Assembly (NCBI GenBank): GCA_031987605.1
Contig: DALZZF010000013.1
Span: forward strand, 1-64,000
DNA length: 64,000 nucleotides
DNA from: JAFAGO01 sp031987605
GTDB lineage: Bacteria; Bacteroidota; Bacteroidia; Flavobacteriales; Weeksellaceae
Direction of reading: 5' to 3'
Positions 33,316-41,523 of the stretch are shown here, piece after piece. Each line of letters begins with the position of its first letter. Position 1 is the first letter of the stretch. The notes below the pieces were generated by a model. It was not told where the DNA came from and ran no database searches. It saw nothing but the letters and a program-made list of their open reading frames with translations. A program made the position numbers and the translations under genes.

Positions 33316-33810
33316 ATGATGTCAAATTTCTATCAGCAAACTTCCGGCATGAATTCATACACGTTTGAAGAAATCAAACAAAAATTAATGTATTACTGTG
33401 CTTATCAGGATCGTTGTCATTACGAAGTGGAACTTAAAATGCGTGAATTTCTCCTGATTCCAGAAGCAAAAGATGAACTTTTTCTCTATCTCATCAAGGA
33501 AAATTATCTGAACGAAGAACGTTTTACCAGAAGTTATATCCGAGGAAAATTCTATATGAAACAATGGGGACGGAATAAGATCCGACTTCAGTTGAAGCAG
33601 AAACAGATTACGGAAAAACTCATTCTGCGCGGTATGGATGAAATTGATGAAAATGATTATAGAAATACTATTCTCAAACTCTATTCTTCCTATTATGATA
33701 AGTTGAAAAATTTAAAAGCCTATCAGAAAAGAATAAAAACCGTTCGTTACCTGATGAGCCGGGGATTTGAATATGATGTTGTAAATGAAACGGTTGGAGA
33801 TGAGGATTGA
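33316..33810 (+). CDS. recX: Regulatory protein RecX
   Basis: RecX binds RecA filaments and limits their activity. The 164-residue protein is helical and has the family pattern of three tandem helical modules: YCAYQDRCHYEVELKMREF, YLIKENYLNEERFTRSYIRGKF with KWGxxKI-like QWGRNKIRLQLKQK, and YRKIKTVRYLMSRGFEYDVV near the C-terminus. The first ATG at 33316 gives a short unusual leader; the family match begins near residue 15, so a start slightly downstream (33349) is possible. recA is not adjacent. Confidence 0.85.
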   Translation: MMSNFYQQTSGMNSYTFEEIKQKLMYYCAYQDRCHYEVELKMREFLLIPEAKDELFLYLIKENYLNEERFTRSYIRGKFYMKQWGRNKIRLQLKQKQITEKLILRGMDEIDENDYRNTILKLYSSYYDKLKNLKAYQKRIKTVRYLMSRGFEYDVVNETVGDED

Positions 33811-33817
33811 GTGTTCT

Positions 33818-33967
33818 TGAGAGTTTGAAAAATTTGAAAAGTTTTCGCAGTTTGTCTTTGCGAGGAATGAAACGCAGTGGAATGACGTGGCAATCTCTGC
33901 TCGATTGTATTTCAGCTGCAAATTCGGAAGAGGTGATGAATGTTTGAGAGTTTGAAAAATTTGAAAA
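33818..33967. repeat. 23-bp perfect direct repeats around a 44-bp element
   Basis: A 23-bp sequence (TGAGAGTTTGAAAAATTTGA plus AAA) occurs at 33818-33840 and 33945-33967 with no mismatch. Between them lies the 44-bp dispersed element at 33854-33897. The direct repeats are part of the GTTTGA-word family seen elsewhere in the window. Confidence 0.6.
33854..33897. repeat. 44-bp dispersed element, copy A
   Basis: It starts GTCTTTGCGAGGAATG and ends ACGTGGCAATCTC. Copies of identical length lie at 38565-38608 and 40454-40497, with pairwise identity of about 35-36 of 44 bases. Each copy is preceded by GTTTGA-rich sequence. Confidence 0.7.
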
Positions 33968-34094
33968 TAAAATATTCCAATTTCTCTTCTTAAACTCCTA
34001 AAAAAAATTCGTCACCCATACAGGAAACGAATCTTATTTATTTTGTACTGTCTTTTTTCCGCATCAATTCTAAAAAACACGGAAAAAAGAAGAT

Positions 34095-35543
34095 TTATAA
34101 AGTGGTTAAACGAAGCGTATTGGTTTTCCCACCTTCGTGCGCAGGAGTTGCATTAAGGTTAATGACAAAATCACCGGTTTCTACAAATCCGTGGTGCTGC
34201 GTAAGAGTATTCACCTGAATAATGGTTTCATCGGTTGATTTCTGCATGTCATAATAAAATGCACGAACGCCCCACAATAAATTCAGCATGGTAATCACTC
34301 TACGGTTGGAACTGTAAATAATGATATGAGAATTCGGGCGGTGAGCCGAAATCTGAAACGCCGTATAACCGGAATAAGTAAGGGTTACAATCGCCTCGAC
34401 ATTGGTGGTTTTTGCAATTCTTACAGCGGCAAGACAAATTCTGTTGGTAATGAAACGCTCATCAATACAATTGAATTCATGCTCAATTGGAGCATTTTTG
34501 CTGCGGTAAAAAGAAGTTTGTTCAATATTTTTCACCACTTTTGCCATATTCTGTACCACTTCAACCGGATATTTTCCTACAGAAGTTTCTCCGGAAAGCA
34601 TTACGGCATCTGCACCGTCCAGAACGGAATTCGCCACATCATTTACCTCTGCTCTTGTCGGCGTAAGGCTGTTAATCATGGTTTCCATCATCTGTGTGGC
34701 AATGATGACCGGTTTTGAGAAAAAGCGTGCTCTTTCCACCAAATTTTTCTGGATCGCCGGAACTTCTTCCATCGGAACTTCCACTCCTAAATCTCCGCGT
34801 GCCACCATCAAACCGTCGCATTCCAAAAGAATTTCGTCGATATTTTTTACCCCTTCCGGTTTTTCGATTTTTGCGATAATCGGAGTGCGGAATTCTTTTC
34901 CTTTCGGATGATTGTTGATTAATTCTTTCAAATCAATAATATCCTGTGCATGGCGCACAAAGGAAAGCGCAATCCAGTCCAGTTCCAGATCCAGCATAAA
35001 GTTGGCATCCTGAATGTCTTTTTCTGTAAGGGCAGGAAGCGAAACGTTGGTATTGGGAAGATTCACGCCCTTTTTGGAACTCAATGGTCCTCCTTGTATG
35101 GTTTTGGCTTTTACGGTATCTTTTTCGTTGGTTTCAATCACTTCCAGTACGAGCTTTCCATCGTCAATCAGGATTCTTTCTCCTACGTTTACATCTTTTG
35201 GAAATTGCTGATAAGTCATGAAAACCTTTTTGGAGTCTCCTTCTATTTTTTCATTGGTAAAGGTCAGGATGTCTCCCGGATTAAGGTAGGAACCTTCTTT
35301 TACTACGCCAACTCTTAGTTTCGGTCCCTGAAGATCACCAAGGATTCCTACAGAAAATCCGAATTCGGCATTAATTTCCCGGATGGTATCTACATTTTTA
35401 CGCACCAAATCGTAATCGGCATGGGAAAAATTTATTCTGAAAATGTCAACACCGGCTTTAATCAGCTCAATGATCGTTTCACGATTTGAAGAGGCTGGCC
35501 CCAATGTTGCAATAATTTTTGTCTTTTTTATATACTTATTCAT
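34095..35543 (-). CDS. pyk: Pyruvate kinase
   Basis: This is the last glycolytic enzyme, making pyruvate and ATP from PEP and ADP. The 482-residue protein begins TKIIATLGPASS and contains the signature IIAKIEKPEGVKNIDEI with the catalytic Lys, then MVARGDLGVEV and ATQMMETMINSLTPTRAEVNDVANSVLDGADAVMLSGETSVG. Its start overlaps the stop of the IPExxxVDY gene by 8 bp, so it is the last gene of the acpP-fabF-rnc operon. Putting pyruvate kinase in a fatty-acid/RNase III operon is a recurring Bacteroidota arrangement. Confidence 0.97.
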   Translation of the reverse strand: MNKYIKKTKIIATLGPASSNRETIIELIKAGVDIFRINFSHADYDLVRKNVDTIREINAEFGFSVGILGDLQGPKLRVGVVKEGSYLNPGDILTFTNEKIEGDSKKVFMTYQQFPKDVNVGERILIDDGKLVLEVIETNEKDTVKAKTIQGGPLSSKKGVNLPNTNVSLPALTEKDIQDANFMLDLELDWIALSFVRHAQDIIDLKELINNHPKGKEFRTPIIAKIEKPEGVKNIDEILLECDGLMVARGDLGVEVPMEEVPAIQKNLVERARFFSKPVIIATQMMETMINSLTPTRAEVNDVANSVLDGADAVMLSGETSVGKYPVEVVQNMAKVVKNIEQTSFYRSKNAPIEHEFNCIDERFITNRICLAAVRIAKTTNVEAIVTLTYSGYTAFQISAHRPNSHIIIYSSNRRVITMLNLLWGVRAFYYDMQKSTDETIIQVNTLTQHHGFVETGDFVINLNATPAHEGGKTNTLRLTTL

Positions 35544-36006
35544 AATATTGAATTAAATGATAGAGTTCATTTTCCGAACTCAAAGGGAATTCCTGAACCT
35601 GAAAGGCGTGGCTTTCCGGCAGCAAAATTAGCGAAAAATCGTGAATTGTATCGGATGTTACGAGAATATAATCTACATCCGGCATTTCTTGAAGCAAATT
35701 ACGGCTTTCGTTTTCGGAGGAAAAGAGTTCTTTTACCTCTTTTTTTTGCAGGCTTTCCGAGGGTTTGTTGGCAATAAGCCAAATACAGGTTTTTCTGTCG
35801 CGGGAGTAGGCTTCAAATCTGGGGAAAGAGTAATCAAAGTAATTTCCGTTGGCGATAAAATCATCGATTCTGCTAAAATTAAAAGGATTGAGTCTATTGA
35901 TTTGAAAAACAAATTCATGATCCGGGATTTCTTTAATAAGGCGAATCAAACCAATGGTCCGACTGCTTTCTTCTTCTGGGTCAAGGATGAGTTTTAGGGA
36001 TTTCAA
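35536..36006 (-). CDS. IPExxxVDY family protein
   Basis: This 156-residue protein belongs to the IPExxxVDY family, named after a C-terminal motif that here reads MPDVDYILV (a variant of IPE..VDY). The function is unknown. No signal peptide or membrane helix is seen. The family is found in Bacteroidota, usually between rnc and pyk as here. The start overlaps rnc by 26 bp and the stop overlaps pyk by 8 bp, so translation of all three is probably coupled. Confidence 0.82.
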   Translation of the reverse strand: MKSLKLILDPEEESSRTIGLIRLIKEIPDHEFVFQINRLNPFNFSRIDDFIANGNYFDYSFPRFEAYSRDRKTCIWLIANKPSESLQKKEVKELFSSENESRNLLQEMPDVDYILVTSDTIHDFSLILLPESHAFQVQEFPLSSENELYHLIQYYE

Positions 36007-36736
36007 GAATACTCTGTTTTTTATTTAACATGTAAAACGCACGCTGGGCGGCCTTTTCTTCAGCTTTTTTCTTGGAGGTTTCAGTTGCGTTGGAAAGTTT
36101 TTCATTGTCGATCCACACATAAGTACGAAATACCAAATTTTTATTGACCTGGATTTCCTCACAGGTTTCATAGCGGATCTGGACTTTCTTTTTCTGGCTC
36201 CATTCCAGCAGCAGACTTTTGTAGCTTACAATTTTGTTCTCCAGTTTATTAATCTGTTCCGGTGTGAAAATTTTCTCCAATACCACTTTTTTACAGATTT
36301 CGTAATCGTAGTCCAGATAAATTGCACCAATTAATGCTTCAAAGAGGTTCCCCCCGATATTTTCGCTTAATGTACCTGAATTGTTGAGGAGCAAACTGGT
36401 GAGTTGAAGTTCTTCTCCCAATTTATTCAGATTTTTACGGTTGACAAGTTTGGATTTCATTTGCGTGAGAAATCCTTCATTGGCTTCCGGATAAATGCTG
36501 AAAAGGTGACAGGAAATAATGGCTCCTAATACGGAATCTCCTAAAAACTCCAGCCGTTCATAATTTTTATGATTTCGGTTTTCGGTATTTTTTAGAGAAA
36601 AGGCTTCCTGATAGAAACCGATGTTTTGGACTTCGTACCCAATAATTTTGGAAAGTTCATTACAAAACTGAAGGTCCTGTTTCGAGCGTTTTTTTCTTTT
36701 GGGCAGGAATTTAGAAATGTACTTCTGCAACTCCAT
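35981..36736 (-). CDS. rnc: Ribonuclease III
   Basis: This double-strand-specific endoribonuclease processes rRNA and regulates mRNA. The 251-residue protein has the catalytic RNase III domain with signature ERLEFLGDSVL (residues 60-70) and the second acidic region NLFEALIGAIYLD (about 128-140). A double-stranded RNA-binding domain lies at about 170-245 (SYKSLLLEWSQKK, ETSKKKAEEKAAQRAF). It follows fabF by 9 bp, the widespread fabF-rnc order. Confidence 0.96.
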   Translation of the reverse strand: MELQKYISKFLPKRKKRSKQDLQFCNELSKIIGYEVQNIGFYQEAFSLKNTENRNHKNYERLEFLGDSVLGAIISCHLFSIYPEANEGFLTQMKSKLVNRKNLNKLGEELQLTSLLLNNSGTLSENIGGNLFEALIGAIYLDYDYEICKKVVLEKIFTPEQINKLENKIVSYKSLLLEWSQKKKVQIRYETCEEIQVNKNLVFRTYVWIDNEKLSNATETSKKKAEEKAAQRAFYMLNKKQSILEIPKTHP

Positions 36737-36745
36737 ACAGCATCA

Positions 36746-37990
36746 TTAAATTTTTTGAAACAATACACAGGCATTGTGTCCACCAAAACCGAACGTATTG
36801 CTCATGGCGATTTCCACATTTTTTTCAACCGCATGGTTAAAGGTGAAGTTCAGCCGGGAATCAATATTTTCGTCGTCTGTAAAATGGTTAATGGTTGGAG
36901 GAACAATTCCGTGGGTAATGGTTCCCAAAGCAGCAATAGCTTCTACCACTCCTGCTGCACCGAGTAAATGCCCGGTCATGGATTTTGTGGAATTGATCTG
37001 GATATCATATGCGTGGTCGCCCAATAATTTGGAAATGGCATTGGATTCTGCAATATCTCCCAAAGGAGTTGAGGTTCCGTGCATATTAATATGGTCTACT
37101 TCATCGGTTGAGATCTCTGCATCTTTCAGGCAGTTTTCCATTACCAGAAATGCGCCCAATCCTTCCGGATGCGGAGCGGTCATGTGATAAGCATCGGCAC
37201 TCATTCCGCCGCCTTTCAATTCGGCATAAATGGTGGCTCCTCTTTTCACGGCATGCTCGTATTCTTCCAGAATAATGGAACCGGCTCCTTCTCCCAGAAC
37301 AAAACCGTCGCGGTCTTTATCAAATGGTCGGGAAGCGGTTTTAGGATCGTCATTTCTTGTGGAAAGTGCCATCATCGCATTGAAACCTCCTACGCCACTG
37401 GCGGTAATGGCCGCTTCGGAACCACCACATACAATGACATCGGCTTTTCCTAACTGGAGCAGCATTTTGGCATCGATAATGGCATTGGCAGAAGAGGCAC
37501 ACGCAGAAACGGTGGTGTAGTTTGGTCCGTGGAATCCGTATTCAATGGAGATGTGTCCCGGTGTAATATCGGCAATCATCTTCGGGATGAAGAAAGGGTT
37601 GAACCTTGGAATATCCGTATTCGCCCAGCCCAGAACTTCAGTTTCAAAAGTTTCAAGACCGCCGATTCCGGAACCCCAGATTACGCCGACTCTGTTTTTA
37701 TCTACATCGCTGTTCAGGATGCCGGAATGTTCAATGGCTTCTCTGGCAGCGATTAATCCGAACTGTGAATTCCGATCCAGTTTTTTGGCTTCTTTTTTTT
37801 CGAAGTGGTTGAGCGGATCAAAATCTTTTACCTCACAGGCGAATCTGGTTTTGAAATTGGTGGCATCAAAAAGAGTAATTGGAGCGGCTCCGCTCATTCC
37901 TTTCACAAGGTTTTCCCAGTAATCTTTCGCATTATTGCCAATAGGCGTAATGGCGCCAAATCCCGTAACAACTACTCTTTTTAATTCCAT
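36746..37990 (-). CDS. fabF: Beta-ketoacyl-ACP synthase II
   Basis: FabF condenses malonyl-ACP with a growing acyl-ACP during fatty acid elongation. The 414-residue protein has the Cys-His-His triad of the thiolase fold: Cys164 region (SACASSANA), the HGTSTPLGD His and the KSMTGHLLGAAG Lys/His. Length and N-terminus (VVVTGFGAITPIG) are standard. It is 25 bp downstream of acpP. Confidence 0.97.
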   Translation of the reverse strand: MELKRVVVTGFGAITPIGNNAKDYWENLVKGMSGAAPITLFDATNFKTRFACEVKDFDPLNHFEKKEAKKLDRNSQFGLIAAREAIEHSGILNSDVDKNRVGVIWGSGIGGLETFETEVLGWANTDIPRFNPFFIPKMIADITPGHISIEYGFHGPNYTTVSACASSANAIIDAKMLLQLGKADVIVCGGSEAAITASGVGGFNAMMALSTRNDDPKTASRPFDKDRDGFVLGEGAGSIILEEYEHAVKRGATIYAELKGGGMSADAYHMTAPHPEGLGAFLVMENCLKDAEISTDEVDHINMHGTSTPLGDIAESNAISKLLGDHAYDIQINSTKSMTGHLLGAAGVVEAIAALGTITHGIVPPTINHFTDDENIDSRLNFTFNHAVEKNVEIAMSNTFGFGGHNACVLFQKI

Positions 37991-38015
37991 ACTTGTATTG
38001 CTTTCCTGCGAGAAT

Positions 38016-38255
38016 TTATTTGTTTACTACTTCTTCGATGTAAGCGATAGCGTGTCCAACAGTAGTAATTTTTTCTGCCTGATCGTCAGGAATCTGAATG
38101 TTAAATTCTTTTTCGAATTCCATAATTAACTCAACAGTATCCAAAGAATCTGCTCCCAAATCATTGGTGAAGCTAGCTTCCGGAGTTACTTCTGATTCTT
38201 CAACGTCAAGCTTATCCGCGATGATAGCTTTTACTCTTGATGCAATGTCTGACAT
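38016..38255 (-). CDS. acpP: Acyl carrier protein
   Basis: The 79-residue acidic protein carries acyl chains on a phosphopantetheine arm attached to Ser37 (GADSLDTVEL). It is the first gene of the acpP-fabF-rnc-IPExxxVDY-pyk operon. Confidence 0.98.
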   Translation of the reverse strand: MSDIASRVKAIIADKLDVEESEVTPEASFTNDLGADSLDTVELIMEFEKEFNIQIPDDQAEKITTVGHAIAYIEEVVNK

Positions 38256-38289
38256 AGTATTTTAATTTTTAATTATTGTTATGCTGCTG

Positions 38290-38297
38290 CAAATATA
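38290..38297 (-). promoter_or_regulatory. -7 box TATATTTG before acpP
   Basis: Perfect TAnnTTTG on the minus strand, 34 bp before the acpP start codon. No clean -33 TTTG was found. Confidence 0.45.
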
Positions 38298-38564
38298 TAA
38301 AATTCTTTATGATTTGAATTTTTTATTCATTTTTTTATTCTCCTGCTGATAGAGGGGAATTGAAGTGTTTTTAATAGAGTTTATTTGTTTTTCCGGTCTA
38401 ATTTACGGGATTTCTTTTGAAAATTTAGGAATTATGATAATTATTGGTTTTTTTATGAGGATTTTAGAATAGTATTTTTAAAAGGTTTGAGGGGTTTGAA
38501 GGGTTTTTAATGTTTGAAAGGATTTAAAATTAGGGTTTGATCTTTGTTCGACGACTTTCCTCAT

Positions 38565-38608
38565 GTCTTTGGGAGGAATGCAGCACAGCGTAATTTCGTG
38601 GTAATCTC
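38565..38608. repeat. 44-bp dispersed element, copy B
   Basis: GTCTTTGGGAGGAATG ... TTCGTGGTAATCTC, same length as copies A and C, 36 of 44 bases identical to copy C. GTTTGA-rich sequence precedes it at about 38481-38540. Confidence 0.7.
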
Positions 38609-38685
38609 ATTTATGTCAATAAAAAAAGAGAAGTCATTACATAACTTGATATGTTTTTTATACCATGCTGTTTTTTCAATACAAT

Positions 38686-38706
38686 AAAAAAGGATGCGCC
38701 TTTTTT
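38686..38706. terminator. Orphan terminator-like hairpin
   Basis: The perfect 8-bp stem AAAAAAGG / CCTTTTTT has a 5-nt loop and A/T runs on each side. It lies far from any stop codon in a divergent spacer, so it ends no known gene. It may belong to a dispersed element or an unseen small RNA. Confidence 0.4.
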
Positions 38707-39000
38707 GTCAAACCGTAAGCCTCTCGACAAACGGAGTTTAGATTTCTTCGAAATGACAAACCTTGTGTTTAAGGGGTTTTTAGATTTTTTAAGACATGAA
38801 TCATCATATGACCTCAAAAAAAAATTGTAAGAAACCCGTAGTTTATTATTTTTTTACATTACTTACGCCTTTGCGTATAACAAATTCAAACATTCAAACA
38901 TTCAAACCCTTCAAACCTTCCAAATACTACAATTTAATATTCTTTATTTTTATTCCACAAATTTATCACAGGCTCTAAAGGCTCTTAGGAAAAAAATCAT

Positions 39001-39008
39001 TAATTTTG
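39001..39008 (+). promoter_or_regulatory. -7 box TAATTTTG before glyA
   Basis: Perfect TAnnTTTG 26 bp before the glyA start codon. A -33 TTTG is not evident. Confidence 0.45.
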
Positions 39009-39034
39009 GGGCACTAATTTTTGATTACTTATAC

Positions 39035-40306
39035 ATGAGCCAGGATCCTATTTTTAGCCTGATTGAGCAGGAAAGAGCGCGCCAATCACACGGAATTGAA
39101 CTAATTGCTTCTGAAAATTTTGTTTCGGATAATGTAATGAAAGCCATGGGGAGTGTTCTTACCAATAAATATGCGGAAGGATATCCCGGAAGACGCTATT
39201 ACGGAGGATGCGAAGTGGTGGATGAAGTGGAAACACTCGCTATTGAAAGAGCTAAAAAACTTTTCGGTATTGAATACGCAAATGTTCAGCCGCATTCTGG
39301 ATCACAGGCAAACGCGGCGATTTATCTTGCCTGTCTCAAGCCCGGCGATACCATTTTAGGACTTGATCTTTCTATGGGAGGACATCTTACGCACGGTTCT
39401 TTTGTGAATTTTAGCGGAATTCAATATAATGCCCAGTTTTATGGTGTTGAAAAAGAAACCGGAAGAATCGATTATGAAGCCATGCGCCAAAAAGCACTGG
39501 AAGTAAAACCAAAACTTTTGATTGCTGGATTTTCTGCATATTCCCGCGATTTGGATTATAAAAAATACCGTGAAGTGGCTGATGAAGTTGGGGCAACGCT
39601 TTGGGCAGATATTGCACATCCTGCGGGATTGGTTGCCAAAGGTCTTTTGAATTCTCCTTTCGAACACTGTCATGTAGTAACCACAACCACTCATAAAACA
39701 CTTCGCGGACCAAGAGGAGGAATGATTATGCTGGGGAAAGATTATGAAAATCCGTATGGGCACAAAACGCCGAAAGGGGAAACGAAACTGATGAGTGCTG
39801 TTTTGGACAGTGCGGTATTTCCGGGAATTCAGGGTGGTCCGTTGGAACATGTGATTGCAGCAAAAGCAGTGGCTTTCGGAGAAGCACTTGATGATTCCTT
39901 TGGAGTGTACGCCCAAAAAGTAATCAATAATGCACAAGCACTTTCAAAAGCCATGATTGACAGAGGTTTTGAAATCGTGAGTGGAGGGACCGACAATCAC
40001 TTGATGCTGATTGACCTTAGAAATAAAGGGGTAAACGGTAAAGAAACCGAAAAAGCCCTTGTGAAAGCCGATATTACCTGTAATAAAAATATGGTTCCTT
40101 TTGATGATAAAACCGCTTTTACCACTTCCGGTATCCGTTTGGGAACGGCGGCCATTACCACAAGAGGTCTTGAGGAAGCAGATATGGTTACCGTGGCAGA
40201 TTTAATCTCCGAAGTGGTAGATCATATCGGAGATGATTCCGTTCTTGAAGGCGTAAAGAAAAAAGTGAACAGCCTTATGGAAGGGAGAGCACTTTTTAAT
40301 GTGTAA
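39035..40306 (+). CDS. glyA: Serine hydroxymethyltransferase
   Basis: This PLP enzyme interconverts serine and glycine and supplies one-carbon units on tetrahydrofolate. The 423-residue protein has the PLP-lysine signature THKTLRGPRGG (Lys near residue 222), ELIASENFVS near the N-terminus, and NKYAEGYPGRRYYGGCE. It is monocistronic, with its own -7 box and a strong intrinsic terminator downstream. Confidence 0.98.
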   Translation: MSQDPIFSLIEQERARQSHGIELIASENFVSDNVMKAMGSVLTNKYAEGYPGRRYYGGCEVVDEVETLAIERAKKLFGIEYANVQPHSGSQANAAIYLACLKPGDTILGLDLSMGGHLTHGSFVNFSGIQYNAQFYGVEKETGRIDYEAMRQKALEVKPKLLIAGFSAYSRDLDYKKYREVADEVGATLWADIAHPAGLVAKGLLNSPFEHCHVVTTTTHKTLRGPRGGMIMLGKDYENPYGHKTPKGETKLMSAVLDSAVFPGIQGGPLEHVIAAKAVAFGEALDDSFGVYAQKVINNAQALSKAMIDRGFEIVSGGTDNHLMLIDLRNKGVNGKETEKALVKADITCNKNMVPFDDKTAFTTSGIRLGTAAITTRGLEEADMVTVADLISEVVDHIGDDSVLEGVKKKVNSLMEGRALFNV

Positions 40307-40332
40307 ATTTTAAATTATTTGTTTTATAATGG

Positions 40333-40359
40333 AGATCGGGGAAGCCCGGTCTTTTTTTG
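40333..40359 (+). terminator. Intrinsic terminator after glyA
   Basis: The stem AGATCGGG / CCCGGTCT with a 4-nt GAAG loop is followed by a seven-T run, 27 bp after the stop codon. Confidence 0.8.
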
Positions 40360-40453
40360 TTTGATTGTTTGAGGATTTGAAAGTTTGAGAATTTGAATGT
40401 TTGAAGGGGTTTGAAATTATTGTTTTTTCCTGCATATTACTATAATTCCTTAG

Positions 40454-40497
40454 GCCTTTGCGAGGAATGCAGTGCAACGAAATTCCGTGGCAATCTC
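40454..40497. repeat. 44-bp dispersed element, copy C
   Basis: GCCTTTGCGAGGAATG ... TCCGTGGCAATCTC, 35 of 44 bases identical to copy A and 36 of 44 to copy B. It follows a GTTTGA-rich array, as the other copies do. Confidence 0.7.
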
Positions 40498-40555
40498 CCC
40501 GGAATAATTATCGTTCTTCTATGGGTTGGTATAAATAATGTGTTGATCTAAAAGT

Positions 40556-40572
40556 GCATTCCGGAGGAATGC
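40556..40572. repeat. Palindrome GCATTCC-GGA-GGAATGC
   Basis: Perfect 7-bp arms around a 3-nt loop, followed by CTATCTATGTAGAATA. Similar TTCC..GGAA elements followed by ATCTATGTAGA are familiar from Bacteroidota intergenic DNA (recollection). One copy only is here. Confidence 0.45.
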
Positions 40573-40822
40573 TATCTATGTAGAATAGGTTTGAAAGAAT
40601 ATGGGAAGCGCGCGGGAGGTGTGCTATCTTTTTAAAGAACGCCATTTGATATTTTCGGTGTTTATTGTTGTTTTTATCGTTAGGAAAAAGTTTTTTAAGA
40701 GACTAATGAAAACCAGTGAAATGAACATTTCATGTTAAATAATTGTGTTTTTTTTAACAATAGTACACCGGTATAAATAAAAAAGTGGTAATTTTCCGCA
40801 AAATTTTGTAAAAACTAATCGA

Positions 40823-41458
40823 ATGTATAGACTGTTTTTAGTAATTATGATGTTAATTTCCCTTCAGGTGAGTGCCCAGAACTTCAAATATGGAGTTACC
40901 GGGAATGTGCATAAAGGTTCAATAGTAAATGTTCATGATCGTTCCATTGGGAAATGGGGAGGTGGAGGTGGCGTTTTCGCGCAATGGTCACTGGTGGAAA
41001 ATGATGTGTTTGATTCAGCTTGGCTATATTTTACTCCTTCGTTAGAATACAATATGGGAGGAGAATTTGCAGAGGTGAAAGAAGGTATATATGGAAAACA
41101 GAAATATTATAACGATTATGTTTCGGTTCAGGCATATATCAAGTACTTTTTTCACAGGGGGAATATGAAAAGTGATATTTTTCTTTTTGCGGGACCCCGG
41201 GTTGAGTTTTTGGTTCGGGATAAAAAAGAAGTGGCACTGGAATATGATGAGACACACTTTCATATCAATAAGGATGATGTTATTAATAAATATGGATTTG
41301 GAGCCTCGGCAGGTGCTGGTGTAAGGATTTCGGATTACTGGGAAACATTTATCCGGTATGACCATGGGTTCAGTAAAGTATATCCCAATAAAACCTCCCG
41401 GAATACTTATAACCGGATGTTGATGCTTGGAGTTAATTATTACATCAGTCGGGATTAA
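40823..41458 (+). CDS. Outer-membrane beta-barrel protein
   Basis: This 211-residue protein has a signal peptide (about 1-18, ending VSAQ) and a small barrel of about eight amphipathic strands (for example YDHGFSKVYPN near the C-terminus and VNYYISRD as the final strand). It resembles porin/PorT-like outer-membrane barrels of Bacteroidota. It lies 65 bp before the polysaccharide export gene. A role in the envelope is safe; a role in capsule export is positional inference. Confidence 0.8.
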   Translation: MYRLFLVIMMLISLQVSAQNFKYGVTGNVHKGSIVNVHDRSIGKWGGGGGVFAQWSLVENDVFDSAWLYFTPSLEYNMGGEFAEVKEGIYGKQKYYNDYVSVQAYIKYFFHRGNMKSDIFLFAGPRVEFLVRDKKEVALEYDETHFHINKDDVINKYGFGASAGAGVRISDYWETFIRYDHGFSKVYPNKTSRNTYNRMLMLGVNYYISRD

Positions 41459-41496
41459 GTCTTTACTTCATGCATGGTAACTATTTCGTAAATCCT

Positions 41497-41504
41497 TAAT
41501 TTTG
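41497..41504 (+). promoter_or_regulatory. -7 box TAATTTTG before export gene
   Basis: Perfect TAnnTTTG 19 bp before the Wza-like gene start. No -33 TTTG was found at the right distance. Confidence 0.45.
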
Positions 41505-41523
41505 TCAATACTGACTTTTCTTA

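Larger units (their letters stand above)
38256..39034. other. Intergenic region between acpP and glyA
   Basis: A long divergent spacer without a supported gene. It contains the acpP -7 box, a GTTTGA-rich array (about 38481-38540), the 44-bp element copy B, an 8-bp AAAAAAGG/CCTTTTTT hairpin (38686-38706), a TTCAAACAT-type array (about 38883-38925), a half-copy of the 12064 palindrome (38956-38978) and the glyA -7 box. Two 60-70-residue ORFs run through these repeats and are rejected. No tRNA is present. Confidence 0.6.
40307..40822. other. Intergenic region at start of capsule locus
   Basis: No gene is supported. It contains the glyA terminator, a GTTTGA-rich array (about 40361-40415), the 44-bp element copy C, a GCATTCC-GGA-GGAATGC palindrome (40556-40572) of a kind I recall as dispersed in Bacteroidota, and AT-rich sequence leading to the barrel gene. 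It marks the border between core genes and the capsule locus. Confidence 0.6.

Noticed and set aside
33811..34094. tRNA or small RNA gene after recX
   Set aside because: No cloverleaf or T-loop sequence; the region is the composite repeat module.
38611..38978. Two 60-70-residue ORFs in the acpP-glyA gap
   Set aside because: They cross dispersed repeats and a terminator-like hairpin, with no start context or family match.
39356..39937. 193-residue minus-strand ORF
   Set aside because: It lies wholly inside glyA and shows no domain.
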